Positions 14,017-24,298 are shown, counted from the first letter of the stretch. The stretch is 64,000 bases of DNA from Ceratodon purpureus (GCA_014871385.1 CM026425.1:12488533-12552532), one strand, 5' to 3'. Numbers and translations are program-made. The notes: generated by a model from the letters alone, not told the origin.

Positions 14017-14030
14017 TGACGGATCCGGCA
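14017..14030. promoter_or_regulatory. Variant palindrome site TGACGGATCCGGCA
   Basis: Three mismatches from TGTCGGATCCGACA, in a GC-rich module upstream of the 224-aa gene (ATG 14524). Copy B has a perfect site (36064) and a near-perfect one (35569) in the corresponding region. Confidence 0.5.
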
Positions 14031-14472
14031 CTACGTTCTGGGTCCGAACCAAAACCACGGGTGGCGCCCTTCCACCACTTCAGAGAACTACCCTACGGGT
14101 AACAAAATGACATCTCAGTAATTTAAGTCCGGTAAAATTCATGTTGATCTCCCGGATGACACAATATTGCAGGGATCCTACTGCCGGATTTTTTGGCAGG
14201 TATATATCCCGTTATATAATCATCCCGTTTGCTCCATTAAGAGAGATATATGTATTGTATTCTAAATGATGATTAGATAATGTTTTGGAGGTCATCGAAA
14301 TGCACGCTTTCCTCATAACCAGAGTTCAAAAAATCTCGGTTAACTCACCTTAATCCTGCCAGACTGCCGCCGAATTCGTGAGAGTACGATACACCTCAAT
14401 CGATAAAGCTGTATTCAATTACCAATGTTTCATTGCAAATTCCGGCGCTTTGTGATTGCTTGTGGGATGATC

Positions 14473-14482
14473 TCTATATATG
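14473..14482 (+). promoter_or_regulatory. TATA box of the copy A 224-aa gene
   Basis: CTATATATGA, preserved in copy B at 36578-36587 at the same distance before the ATG. An expected start about 30 nt downstream leaves a leader of only about 10-20 nt. This argues for ATG 14524 rather than the upstream in-frame ATG at 14425, which lies before the TATA box and is absent from copy B. Confidence 0.6.
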
Positions 14483-14523
14483 AGGTTAGTGGAGATCGCA
14501 TAATCATTCTCAGCTCAAGCCTC

Positions 14524-15198
14524 ATGCCAATGGACCTCGCGATGAAACCAATCTATTTTAGCCTAGGCCGTAAATCGCGAATTATGTTAGACACCAGCTC
14601 CATGATGGATCCGCAGATCGGGGATATTGTATTTCGCAAACCCTCCGCGCAGGCCAAGATTGAGTTCTCACTCTACCAGTGCGCTGAGGATTGGTCTCAG
14701 AATTTTAAGACGTGGCTTTTGAAAGTGTTTACCTGCAGTGTGGTCTTTGATGATCAATTTCTCCATTCCGTTGACGCTCCAAAGATGATGAGGTGCATCA
14801 TGCTTTTTGTCTGGGTACCTGGCCAAGGCTTTCAGGAAGCACCTTCCGGAGGAATCATGACACCTCATATTCCTCCGAGTGAGTCCACAACCTTTCATCG
14901 ACTGAGTCAGGTGGGGTTCTTCCCGGACGGCAACAGCGTGACGTTGTGTTTTGCGCAGCCCTCCCCACCCGACCCAGTCACGTTTCTGAGAGTCGATTTC
15001 TGGCGAGACACGTACCGCCAGGAAGCGTATTCGGGGCTGCAGGTTCTTAACGTTGTTGACAACCCTTCCACTCAGTGCCCTACGCTGCGCATGATTTCTC
15101 TATGGAAACGAAATGGCGAAAGATGGATTTGTGATAGTTCTGTGATAGGTCCAAGTCTGCAGTCTGTATCGGAGGTGGCGAAGGAAGTTCCCGTTTGA
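14524..15198 (+). CDS. Conserved 224-aa element protein of unknown function, copy A
   Basis: Single-exon frame starting MPMDLAMKP, stop at 15196-15198. I do not recognise a family. The protein is compact and mixed in charge, with aromatic and Pro-rich stretches (PPSESTTFHRL, QPSPPDPVTFLRV), no membrane segment and no Cys cluster. It differs from copy B's protein by about 14 of 224 residues, and long stretches of DNA are identical, whereas neighbouring genes of the two copies are far more diverged. The similarity stops abruptly a few bases after the stop codon. It lies downstream of the transposase in the same orientation but has its own TATA box. Accessory role in transposition or host interaction is only a guess. 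Confidence 0.75.
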   Translation: MPMDLAMKPIYFSLGRKSRIMLDTSSMMDPQIGDIVFRKPSAQAKIEFSLYQCAEDWSQNFKTWLLKVFTCSVVFDDQFLHSVDAPKMMRCIMLFVWVPGQGFQEAPSGGIMTPHIPPSESTTFHRLSQVGFFPDGNSVTLCFAQPSPPDPVTFLRVDFWRDTYRQEAYSGLQVLNVVDNPSTQCPTLRMISLWKRNGERWICDSSVIGPSLQSVSEVAKEVPV

Positions 15199-15991
15199 CA
15201 TCTATGTTGACAGCATCGTGATATAGTCGCTGTTTTGTAACAGGGTATAGTCGTTGTACTGCTTTTAACTTGCTCCCTTAATACATATGTAATCACTTTG
15301 ATATCAGTCTACCTTTGCCAAGCTTACATTTGCACATTGTTTGAACCACTACACTTTAATTCTTGAACCAAATTAACAGCAGACTGTGCATCATCAAGCC
15401 CCGTTTCACAAACCAAGTGTCTGTGTATGTTGAGTTCTTTGTCACTAAACTGTCCCACAAACTATTTTCATTTCCTATCTCACTATAAGCCAGGTACCAC
15501 CGGCTCGGGATGATGCAGTAGTCCGGCCGTCGGAGTCCCATGACACTCGGTCGTCCTTCCCTTCACCCTACTACCTTAGTACCGCACCCCTACCATTCTC
15601 CTGTATGTGGCTGACGGATTCGTCAGTAAGTTTAGTCTTGCCAACAATATCGAGGGTGCCCACCCGTTCAGGACTAACATTGGAATTGTAGAATTACGTC
15701 ACGGTAACTTATGGTTTCATAATTAATATAAAAGTTCATAACGCCGGCCGCCCTTTGCACTACGTCCTTGTTACGGATCTTAATTGTACCCAAAATGGAG
15801 GTGAAACATCACATTAGATCGAGTAAAATTGAAATGCCAAAATTGAAATATTTTCTCGCCCCCCATGTCATTCTTTATTGTACCCAGGTTGGTTAAGATA
15901 CATGATAACGACATTTAGATTTCCTAGGCTCGGACGATGCTACGGCTGCAACCACTAATGCAGTCTACACTTAAATATTTTGTTAGCCTTA

Positions 15992-16455
15992 CTACTGCTC
16001 AACGGCAATACTATCTTCTCCATCAACAGAAAAGTCTAGCCTCTCCCATCCTTGGTGTTCTTCAAGATTGATTCCAGTATCAGTCGCCGATATGGTTGGC
16101 GTTGTTGGTCTCTCTAAATGCTTGGGCAATTGCGATACGTACATCTTTCCGTCCCCAACGGCACCAGCATATGGATTGGCCGCGCATCTCAACGTCCTTG
16201 TCACGATCGGTTTCATCATCTTTGGCTTCCAACACGGACTTGCGATCCTTGGAATGTTCCTCGAACCGCGAAGCTGAGAATATGGGCCTGCTCTTGGAGG
16301 AATCAAGTTCTCCATGTTTTCCGCTTTGTCGATCACAGCCACTTCCCTTCCAGACTGAATCGAATAGTCACCTAGGTTTGAGAGGATATGAATTACTTCG
16401 CACTCATCCGCACTCGGAACCCAAACTTCACAGTCCTCTTTCACCATCCCCATGC
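15992..16455 (-). CDS. Small acidic element protein of unknown function, copy A (154 aa)
   Basis: Starts at ATG 16455 (MGMVKEDCEVWVP), chosen because copy B starts at the equivalent place (MERVEKETDVWVP). Shared blocks with copy B are WVP...ECEVI.ILSNLGDYS, NPY.GAVGDGKMYVS and a C-terminal GINL...ERLDF...VEQ. The rest is poorly conserved, about half identical by eye. No domain recognised. It is convergent with the 224-aa gene and is the last gene before the right terminus. A half-site TCTGTCGGATTTTACAG lies about 60 bp upstream (near 16516). Confidence 0.65.
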
Positions 16456-16717
16456 CGCTAATCACTTGCGCACATCTGAGGTACCTCAACATTCTATGGT
16501 CGCCCAAGAGCGTCTGTCGGATTTTACAGTCTTTCCGCTGCCAATATTCGGGGGCGGTACCTCGCAATTTCCACGGTTATATGCCACACATGCTCGACAA
16601 ATTTCCACGGCCATGGGTCCCCGGTGCGTTTTTTGCACACGAAAATATTGGCCCCGGTGCGGTTTTTGTCTGCTCACTTTTGACCCCCGGTGCGATTTTT
16701 GGCTGCTCACCGCTCAC

Positions 16718-16753
16718 TGCTCACTGCTCGCCGCTGCCACAGTAGCATCGCTG
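16718..16753. repeat. Terminal-type block, right end of copy A
   Basis: TGCTCACTGCTCGCCGCTGCCAC followed by two bases and TAGCATCGCTG. The block occurs inverted at 20424-20459 with two mismatches in 36 bp. Its inner part (GCTCACCGCTGCCAC) also forms the right end of copy B at 38839-38876. Short GCTCA direct repeats precede it. Interpreted as a terminal inverted repeat; no target-site duplication could be identified. Confidence 0.5.
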
Positions 16754-18093
16754 AACCCTACCCTTCGCTACATGGGAAATAGCGTTCTCCTTGTTCGGTT
16801 AGGTATTGCTTTCAAAGTAATTCAGAGTCCTCAAAGTGTTGTAGGATGAACTCTGCGAGTTGAACTTATGTTCTTTTTATGTCATGCTGTAGAGTGTCTT
16901 CGAAAGCAATGACATGTAATAAGGTTGGCTGTTTTCAGGGGTCCACGAGGAGGCAAAATTCAGAATTTTATCAGAGTTCTATGTATTAGTCCGGAGCGGG
17001 AGTAGTTTAACGACACTGAAGTTAGAAGCGTAGCATCCTGTGCCAAGCTATAACTAGTTCGTATGTGCATAAAGACTTCCAGGATTAAAATCTGCAAGGT
17101 GTGTGTAGTTTTGTTTCGTATGTGCATAAAGACTTCCAGGATTAAAATGTGCAAGGTGTGTGTAGTTTTGTCTAGGATTCAGAATCCATCGTTTTCATCA
17201 GGATGGTTAATTTAGATACTTATATAATAAGGACCTAGAATTTTCCATGCGTCGACGATGAGATATCATCCAAGACATTTGAAGCATAACCACAGTTGGG
17301 TTTCAGAAATTGTTACCATCACTGGATGTTGTAATCTCATCTTCCGAATGAGCATTGATATCCATTCTGTAGGATCATGCCCGCGGACTGTATCTGTTAC
17401 CCGCGTTTGGACGAGGCAACTCATCTTGCGAATGAACATTGATATCCATTCTGTAGGTTCATACCCATGGACTGTACCTGTTACCCGCGTACCAACGAGG
17501 CAAGCGAATGTCAATCTCTCGACCCCGGCCGTCTTTCTGGAACTGCAAAACTGATTGTCGGATCCGACAGCCGATTTCCGAGAGGAAGGCAATCCAGCGA
17601 CCCCCGTTGCGCGCATGGTTGTACTCCTACTACTATCATCTTTACTCGCTTACTTCTGACTACTTGATTGTTTGCATGTCTTGAATAGAAATCATCGCGT
17701 TCGTCAAAGTTCGTCTAGTTCGTGGATCTTACAACGGTGATGAGTCCTTTTGCTTTAAAGTTCTATTATTATCATCGAGATATTGCTCACCGCAGTGGGA
17801 CCAAGCTCTTCCTTCATGATGCATCATTAGCTCTTAGGTACTTATTCTGGAGAATCTAAACCTAGCATGTACTTATTTGAAAGGTTACTTCATATGAATT
17901 AAAGCTTGCTTCTTAGCAGGTAATCCACGGAATGCAAAAATTTGTTAAAAGCCGATATATTTATTTACAAATAACTTATGTTGGTATACATTCAAAACTG
18001 TTCGAAGGGCTCTAAGTGCTTAACAGAAGCATCATCTCGTAGAGCCGAGAATAGGTATGCAATTGAATGTCAGATAACTAGAGAAGCCCACAT
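16754..18093. other. Stretch without a supported gene; two local tandem duplications and one palindrome site
   Basis: Holds a duplication of about 57 bp (GTATGTGCATAAAG... at 17061 and 17118) and one of about 85 bp (ATTGATATCCATTCTGTAGG at about 17352 and 17437). A perfect palindrome TGTCGGATCCGACA lies at 17556-17569. No coding frame is convincing. Confidence 0.55.
17556..17569. promoter_or_regulatory. Perfect palindrome TGTCGGATCCGACA
   Basis: Exact 14-bp inverted repeat, in a GC-rich module between copy A's right end and the 18-kb gene. No adjacent gene start is evident. Confidence 0.6.
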
Positions 18094-18555
18094 CTACTTA
18101 TCCGAATCTTCGTCGTCGTCGCTGAGAAGTACGAGAGGGATACCAGGACTGTCTACTGCATCGTAAACCTCCTCTCCAGCGTACTCTAAACAATCCGAGT
18201 CCTCATCCACAAAAGGGTAACCACCATCCTCCGGGTAGAATTCACGCCCGTCGCCTCCAGCAGCGACGTCGTCCATCCACTTCTGAACCCACTCGGGGAG
18301 ACCATCGTCAGAACTCTTCACTTCAAAGCAAATAGAGCGCCCGTGACCTTCAACACACATCACGTGCATACGGTCCTTGGTTGGCGATAAGGATTCGCCA
18401 CAGTGGTCAGAGTGCTCCTCGGGTGGAGTTGGAGGCAAACTGTTCGGGACCGGGACTTCAAGCACGGGTGGGCTACACAATCTAAGATAGGCGCACGCAC
18501 CGGGGGCAGGGCAAGTCTTGCAGACCATTGCAGCACTCGGGGAGCATCTAGCCAT
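18094..18555 (-). CDS. Cys-rich N-terminus / acidic C-terminus protein, 153 aa, unknown function
   Basis: The coding exon begins exactly at a splice acceptor: TTTGCAG|ATGGCTAGATGC. Upstream lie a leader intron (18556-19584) with a GTGAGT donor, a short leader exon and a TATA box at 19631-19638. The protein has a Cys-rich start (CKTCPAPGACAYLRLC), a Pro-rich segment (PPTPPEEHSDH) and a very acidic tail ending LLSDDDEDSDK. This could be a metal-binding plus activation-type protein, but that is a guess. Promoter, leader exon and intron array are paralogous to those of the 20.8-kb gene, so both belong to the same element family. No known family recognised. Confidence 0.65.
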   Translation of the reverse strand: MARCSPSAAMVCKTCPAPGACAYLRLCSPPVLEVPVPNSLPPTPPEEHSDHCGESLSPTKDRMHVMCVEGHGRSICFEVKSSDDGLPEWVQKWMDDVAAGGDGREFYPEDGGYPFVDEDSDCLEYAGEEVYDAVDSPGIPLVLLSDDDEDSDK

Positions 18556-18616
18556 CTGCAAAATCAAAAGAACACGATGAGTCACAAAATCAATCAAAGA
18601 AAAGTCACAAGCATAT

Positions 18617-19510
18617 TCACAAATGCGAGGCCGGGAGGGGCTTCATCGGCCCTCTCGGGCCTCGGCCCGCAACCTCCATAGCCACATCATACAAAAACAA
18701 AGCCAAGCAACTTATATTGACTATGCGAGTCTGGAAGGGGCTTCATTGGCCCACTCGGGCCGCGGCCCGCAACCTCCATAGCCACAATTTACAAATACAA
18801 TGACAAGTAACTTATAATGAAATGCGAGTCCGGGAGGGGCTTCATCGGCCCTCTCGGGCCTTGGCCCGCAACCTCCATAGCCACATCATACAAATACAAA
18901 GCCAAGCAACTTATATTGAAATGCGAGTCCGGGAGGGGCTTCATCGGCCCCCTCGGGCTTCGGCCCGCAACCTCCATAGCCACAGTATACAAATACAATG
19001 ACAAGCAACTTATAATGAAATGCGAGTCCGGGAGGGGCTTCATCAGCCCTCTCGGGCCTTGGCCCGCAACCTTCATAGCCACATCATAAAAATACAAAGC
19101 CAAGCAACTTATATTGAAATGCGAGTCTGGGAGGGGCTTCATCGGCCCCCTCGGGCCTCGGCCCGCAACCTCCATAGCCACAGTATACAAATAGAAAGAC
19201 AAGGAAGTAATGAAATGCGAGTCCGGGAGGGGCTTCATCGGCCCCCTCGGGCCTCGGCCCGCAACCTCCATAGCCACATCATACAAATACAAAGCCAAGC
19301 AACATATATTGAAATGCGAGTCTGGGAGGGGCTTCATTGGCCCTCTCGGGCCTCGGCCCGCAACCTCCATAGCCACAGTATACAAATAGAAAGACAAGGA
19401 AGTAATGAAATGCGAGTCCGGGAGGGGCTTTTTCGGCCCTCTCGAGCCTCAGCCCGCAACCTCCATAGCCGCATTATACAAATACAAAGACATGCAAGTA
19501 ATGAAATGCG
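18617..19510. repeat. 98-bp tandem array (about 9 units) in a 5' leader intron
   Basis: Units start AATGCGAGTCCGGGAGGGG and contain CTCGGGCCTCGGCCCGCAAC and CTCCATAGCCACA, with a period near 98 bp (unit starts about 18627, 18724, 18822, 18920, 19020, 19118, 19215, 19314, 19411). GGGCC...GGCCC could form hairpins. Long open frames on both strands here are repeat artefacts. The array lies entirely inside the leader intron of the 18.1-kb gene. Confidence 0.85.
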
Positions 19511-19630
19511 AGACCAAGAGATGAGTAGACAACAAGAAGTCCAAAAAATTGCACAACAAGAAAACCTAAAAGAATGAGACTCACTGAATTGGATCGAACA
19601 AAAGGTGACAAACTAAGAGGGGGAACGTGG

Positions 19631-19638
19631 TATATATA
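19631..19638 (-). promoter_or_regulatory. TATA box of the 18.1-kb gene
   Basis: TATATATA read on the minus strand as CTATATATA. A leader exon follows, with donor A|GTGAGT ending at 19585. The homologous promoter of the 20.8-kb gene has the same box at 22219-22226. Confidence 0.65.
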
Positions 19639-19780
19639 GTAAGATGCCAGGGCACTAAGGCGCGACGGCTAGGTCAATGGATGATGGAATGGTATGAGCG
19701 GGCGCAAGAGCATGGGAGAGGATGAAGGTCGTGGAGGGCTCGACCGAGGCCCGCGGATTTCGAAGAGGGCTGAATCCCAT

Positions 19781-19794
19781 TGTCGGATCCGACA
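19781..19794. promoter_or_regulatory. Perfect palindrome TGTCGGATCCGACA, about 145 bp upstream of a TATA box
   Basis: Exact site. Its distance to the TATA box at 19638 (about 143 bp) is nearly the same as for the paralogous promoter (22368 to 22226), which suggests a fixed promoter element. Confidence 0.65.
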
Positions 19795-20312
19795 GCCATC
19801 TATGAGCATTTCGAGTAAACGCGGGGGGTCGATATTTAGACGGTGCGGCCGGGGCTCAACATCCCGGGTACTTGCTCCCGTGATCAACACTATAATTTGT
19901 CTGATATTCTGTACTATTCTATTCACCGATATATATTTAATTGGACACCACTTTCAAAAGACGAGCAAAACTTAAACACGTCGTAATAATGAAAAAAATG
20001 AGTTACATATAAATTCGAAGTCACTATTAAACGTGGGGTTACATTTAAATGTGGGGCAACATTTAAATGTGGAAGAACCAGTAGTCCTGATCCTATCGAT
20101 GGAACCTTAAAAAATGAATTTAATTCTATTTGAAACTTATTTAATTTTGATTTATAAATTAACGACATGGTTTATAAAATAGAGACGGCAGGAAGGCCGC
20201 GGCGAGGTCACGGATAAGGCGAATTGATAACCGGGGGCGAGGCCGTGGAATTCGAGACAGATGTGGATCTTGAGATTGAAGCCGGCGGATATCGGAGAGG
20301 CAAGAAAATGAT

Positions 20313-20326
20313 TGTCGGATCCGACA
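20313..20326. promoter_or_regulatory. Perfect palindrome TGTCGGATCCGACA
   Basis: Exact site in a third promoter-like GC-rich module (about 20200-20420) similar to those at 19.7 and 22.3 kb. A weak TATA-like TTTATAAAAT lies about 145 bp to the left (20170), but no credible gene follows. Confidence 0.55.
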
Positions 20327-20423
20327 GCCTAGTTTAGGCGTTCCATCATGCCGCCGGGGTTGGAGTTCAGAAGCTGAGGGTCTCAGCCGCCGAGGTCTGA
20401 GCGAGGTATGAACGTTGAGCATG

Positions 20424-20459
20424 CAGCGATGCTAGGGTGGCAGCGGCGAGCAGTGAGCA
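20424..20459. repeat. Inverted copy of the terminal-type block; candidate left end of copy B
   Basis: CAGCGATGCTA, three bases, then TGGCAGCGGCGAGCAGTGAGCA: the inverse of 16718-16753 with two mismatches. GTGGCAGCGGCGAGCAGTGAGC (from 20437) pairs with the right end of copy B at 38876 with two mismatches over 22 bp. It could instead be an end of the 16.75-20.42 kb segment, because the homology extends to both sides. Confidence 0.45.
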
Positions 20460-20762
20460 AAGAGCAGAGAATATGTTATTTACCAATATTCATAAAATCG
20501 GTAGTTTAGTCATTTTTATATTTTGACAGTAAATTAATTCGATGAAATAACAAGCATACTCATATATACAATCTATTACTAATAGTTTGTTCATATCATA
20601 ATGTATATCAAGCAAGGTAGATGCTAGCTTTGATAATATAGAAAATATCCGCATAAATAATTAGCTCATATAAAATATGCATCTATTACACTGTTTATGA
20701 GTGAAATTTTTAAACAAGGAGTAAATGGGGCCATCTTACTAACAACTCATTGATCATCGACG

Positions 20763-21356
20763 TCATGTACGACTATAATACTCCCGGGCCTGTCTACAGT
20801 TCCAGTGGCGCCGCCTCCTCCAAAAGCGCCTGGTTTTTTGAACAGGGCAAGGCAGTATTGCCGGAAGGGCAAAGACCACATGGGCAGGCCTCCTCACTCT
20901 AATAGGCGAGGAAGGAGAGGGAGGAGACATCGGCGGTGAATCATGTGGAGGTGATGTGGGCATGTAGCCCGGGGAGGTAGGCTCGTACACTGGGGATGTA
21001 GGCATGTACGCTGGAGAAGTAGGCATGTACTGTGGAGAATAGACCTCGAACGGAACACGGCCTAAACCGTCAGGGCTTGGTCCAGCACAGGTACAGTACT
21101 GCTGATCAAATGAATCTGAGAGATCGGAAACATTGATCACTGGAATGGGGTTGGAGATGGACTTCTCAGATGCATCGGAATACACCTAGAACATAAGAAA
21201 TCGAAAGAAGGTTATATTTCACTTTGAAATATGAGGTAAGCAGAAAATGAAAAGGCAGAAGTCATCTATGTAAATCAAAGATATCTTAGGTTTAGGGAAC
21301 AATCAATAAAATACCTCGGTGTCAGCTGGAGTTGATACTTGATCACGGCTCCCCAT
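20763..21356 (-). CDS. Small protein with RNA polymerase II CTD-like heptads (154 aa, 2 coding exons)
   Basis: Coding exon 1 is 21356-21315 (MGSRDQVSTPADTE), donor GAG|GTATTT. Intron 21314-21186 ends TTCTAG. Exon 2 is 21185-20763 (VYSDASEK...). Residues about 64-95 contain at least four consecutive in-register heptads of the form YxPTSPx (YMPTSPA, YMPTSPV, YEPTSPG, YMPTSPP), preceded by YSPQ. This closely resembles the Pol II CTD repeat YSPTSPS, including Tyr1, Pro3, Thr4, Ser5 and Pro6. The tail is basic (RRFWRRRRHW). Upstream are a leader exon, an intron with the 98-bp array and a TATA box. Possible role: binding CTD readers, kinases or capping factors. That is inference from motif resemblance only. 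Confidence 0.65.
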
Positions 21357-21429
21357 TATTTTCTTTACCGCACTCCTATTTCAAAGACCAATGTAATGAG
21401 TAAAAGGAAGATTAGTATTCTTCAATCAA

Positions 21430-22115
21430 GGAAGAATAGCCTCGGCCCGCACCCTCCATAGCCACAGTATACCAATGCAAAGACAAGCAAGTTATAATGA
21501 AATGCGAGTCCGGGAGGGGCTTCATCGGCCCTCTCGGGCCTCGGCCCGCAACCTCCATAGCCACATCATACAAAAACAAAGCCAAGCAACTTATATTGAC
21601 TATGCGAGTCCGGGAGGGGCTTCATCAGCCCTCTCGGGCCTCGGCCCGCAACCTCCATAGCCACATCATAAAAATACAAAGCCAAGCAACTTAGATTGAC
21701 TATGCGAGTCCGGGAGGGGCTTTATCGGCCCTCTCGGGCCTCGGCCCGCAACCTCCATAGCCACAGTATACAAATACAATGACAAGCAACTTAAAATGAA
21801 ATGCGAGTCCGGGAGGGGCTTCATCGGCCCTCTCGGGCCTCGGCCTGCAACCTCCATAGCCACATCATAAAAATACAAAGCCAAGCAACTTATAATGAAA
21901 TGCGAGTCTGGGAGGGGCTTCATCGGCCCCCTCGGGCCTCGGCCCGCAACCTCCATAGCCACATCATACAAATACAAAGCCAAGCAACTTATATTGAAAT
22001 GCAAGTCCGGGAGGGGCTTCATCGGCCCACTCGGGCCTGGGCCCGCAACCTCCATAGCCGCATTATACAAATACAAAGACAAGGAAGTAATGAAATGCGA
22101 GGCCGAGAGAAAAGA
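21430..22115. repeat. 98-bp tandem array (about 7 units), second copy, in a 5' leader intron
   Basis: Same unit as 18617-19510. It lies in the intron 22172-21376 (donor CG|GTGAGT, acceptor GAAATAG|GAGTG) ahead of the CTD-like gene. The flanking leader exon and the sequence just inside the donor are also shared with the 18-kb locus, so promoter, leader exon and intron were duplicated as a block. Confidence 0.85.
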
Positions 22116-22218
22116 AGATAACAAGAAGTCAATAAAAGTGCACAACAAAAAACCTAAAGGAATGAGACTCACCGAAATGGATTGAACAAAAGGTGACAGA
22201 ATAAGAGAAGTAACCTCG

Positions 22219-22226
22219 TATATATA
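22219..22226 (-). promoter_or_regulatory. TATA box of the CTD-like gene
   Basis: TATATATA, read on the minus strand as ACTATATATACG, about 50 nt before the leader-intron donor at 22172. The palindrome at 22368-22381 lies about 143 bp upstream. Confidence 0.65.
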
Positions 22227-22367
22227 GTAAGAACCAGGGAACAAAGGCGCGGCGGCTAGGTTAGCGGATAAGCAAAAGGGATGTCGGGGCGCAAAACCAT
22301 GTATTTGGCACAGGGTTGTGGAGGGCGAGACAAAGGCCGGCGGAATTGGAAGAAGCTAGAATCCCAT

Positions 22368-22381
22368 TGTCGGATCCGACA
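22368..22381. promoter_or_regulatory. Perfect palindrome TGTCGGATCCGACA upstream of the CTD-like gene
   Basis: Exact 14-bp site. The surrounding module (about 22250-22500) aligns with 19680-19880. Confidence 0.65.
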
Positions 22382-22871
22382 GCCTTCTTTGAGCATTCTA
22401 TGTACCCGCCGGGGTTGATAATTTAACGGTGCGGGTCGCAGCAAACGGGGTCTCAGCATCCCGGGTATGAGCTGCCGGGATCTTAACTGCCATGGTCTCA
22501 GCTAGGCGCGTATGATTTGCCGGATTTGAGCTGCAAAAGTGTAAACGGAATTTGTCGTAAACACTTTTAGTAACGAAATAATTCAAGGGCCAAGGCTGCT
22601 GCCGAAGGGGGGCCATGGGGGGATGCCTTGGGGATCTACATAGTTTAATTTGGCTTATGGGAATGTCAGTCAGTTCAAAGGATAAGATGATGGAGAACAG
22701 ATATTGGCTCTTATGTCTTAATAATTGGCATTCATATTTACAAACTCAAATTTGTTGTGTTTCGAATACGACTATAAAATGGGAAGAATCACAATGATAT
22801 GAATTGGTTATCCTTTTTCCTTTTTTCCGTTTGTTACTATAGTAGAAATGCCTCTCATCTTCAGAAAATAA

Positions 22872-23903
22872 TTAAAGTTCCAAGTGCTCCAGTTTTGGAC
22901 GCTTTGCTGGTTGATCATCATCGTCAGGTTCTGTTGTCCTCTTTCGTATAGGAACCCAATCGTATCATTTTTCCTATATTGATCCAGTTTGTCCACATCC
23001 AACTCGGTCCAGCCATATCCCTTCATTATCTGCTTTCCATGCGCAATCTATACAGTCAATAGGCATTGAAACGTGGTTCACTAGAGGAGGTTTCCATATT
23101 TTAACATCTCTACGATATGCCATACTGCCCAGGTCTTTAAATTTGCATATCCAAGGCGAACTGAGTAAACGCTCGTCGGTGCGTGGATTTAAGGATATGT
23201 AAAAAAATCGTTCGGAAATGTGTGCTCGAAGTCGTCCTGGAATTTTCACAGTATTCATTGGGGCATCCATAACTCCAAATGTAAGGAGTAATTCATCATC
23301 GAGATCATTGAAAATAGACACTCTATACTCCTTCAGAAATTCGTGGTGGTCCTCGTCCTCCTTCCATTGCTTAAAAAGCTTGTACTGATGTCTACCGCTA
23401 AAAGGATGGAACTGAGAAACATACAGACCATCTCGTTCAATATTCCATCGACACAAATATGTATCAGGGCTGGGACCTTGTTCACAGATTGGACAGTTGT
23501 CATTGTTGAAATTTGCATCATCGTGCCGCATAAGACGAGCATGTGGATGCTCCCAGATGCACATGTAATTAATCTCATATTTTTTGGCACAGTTCCATTC
23601 GCGGATTTCGTATTCAAAATCGCAAAACAAATTATCTTCAAAATCGAGAAGACCGCGGCCAACTTCGACAGATGCATGAGCTTTGATTTGATCAAAGACG
23701 ACATTTTGCTTTATTGGCACACCACGATCATATTGCTTTTCGAAGCAATCTAGCCATACCTTCTTGTATAAATTATTTGTAATTTCAACTGGCGACAATA
23801 CATTCTGTGGAGTTTCCTCATCGAAAGAATGTACTTGTTCGTAGCGAAATAAAATTAAGAGATTCAACAATGATAAAACGCCTCTAAATCTCTGAAGTTC
23901 CAT
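22872..23903 (-). CDS. Unknown protein (about 309 aa, possible basic C-terminal tail)
   Basis: ATG at 23903, open to a TAG at 22974. The N-terminus (MELQRFRGVLSLLNLLILF) is hydrophobic, so a signal or anchor is possible. The middle contains two Cys/His groups (NYMCIWEHPHARLMRH and NDNCPICEQ) that could bind metal. After two closely spaced in-frame stops near 22960-22976, the same frame reopens and reads DWVPIRKRTTEPDDDDQPA then KRPKLE to a TAA at 22872-22874. That looks like a nuclear-signal tail. Either a very short intron removes the stops or the gene is slightly damaged. It lies between the CTD-like gene and the ParB-methyltransferase gene on the same strand; no counterpart is visible in copy A. 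Family not recognised. Confidence 0.55.
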
Positions 23904-24298
23904 AATATAAAATAAAAGCGATGTTTGATTGAACTTTGACTGTAGATTACGAGCTTAAAAATTACGACAACAGAACTGTAACTTCTCAAATGTTGACAAT
24001 CAAAGTTGTGCATTTTGCTTTTCCTTTCATATCACTCATAATGCCTTTTCAGCAACGGTTATACCTTTTAGATACAAAAATGCCCACGAAAAGTGGTACT
24101 TGAAGGGAAGAGGTTTATATTCAAGAGTTGCATGAGAAAGGTGCGACCCATCATAATGGCAGATATGAAGGGACGCTATTAGGTGACAGTTGGGAATATA
24201 GGTATTCAAATGCACATATTTTGCCGACAAGACTCACATGTCTTTATAAACGAGTCAAGTAAGAAATAAAATACATTCCATAAAGTTCTTTCCCAAGC
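23904..24298. other. Intergenic, no gene seen
   Basis: About 395 bp between the unknown gene and the end of the ParB-methyltransferase gene on the same strand. A TTTTATATTATGG sequence overlaps the ATG of the 23.9-kb gene and could belong to its promoter. Confidence 0.4.

Larger units (their letters stand above)
1385..16740. mobile_element. Copy A of a ParB-methyltransferase/MULE-type DNA element (left edge not resolved)
   Basis: Contains in order a minus-strand ParB-methyltransferase gene, a divergent plus-strand transposase gene, a plus-strand 224-aa gene and a minus-strand 154-aa gene. This is the same order and orientation as copy B at 24-38.6 kb. The right edge is placed at GCTGCCAC ending at 16740, because copy B ends in the same string at 38876. 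No matching left terminus is visible, so the left limit given is only the first related palindrome. Both large genes carry one frame break, so this copy looks non-autonomous. Plain DNA transposon logic; no viral genes seen. Confidence 0.6.

Noticed and set aside
19923-20168. 81-aa frame with HLNV-type repeats downstream of the 20313 palindrome
   Set aside because: Low complexity AT-rich sequence, weak TATA, no conservation with the parallel promoters' genes.
18789-22244. Long open frames on both strands across the 98-bp arrays
   Set aside because: They translate the repeat unit in every direction, have no start context, and lie inside predicted leader introns.
22808-23026. Frame starting MKGYGWTELDVDKLDQY as a continuation of the 23.9-kb gene
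   Set aside because: The frame of the main gene itself reopens into a more protein-like acidic/basic tail; this frame looks like an overlap.
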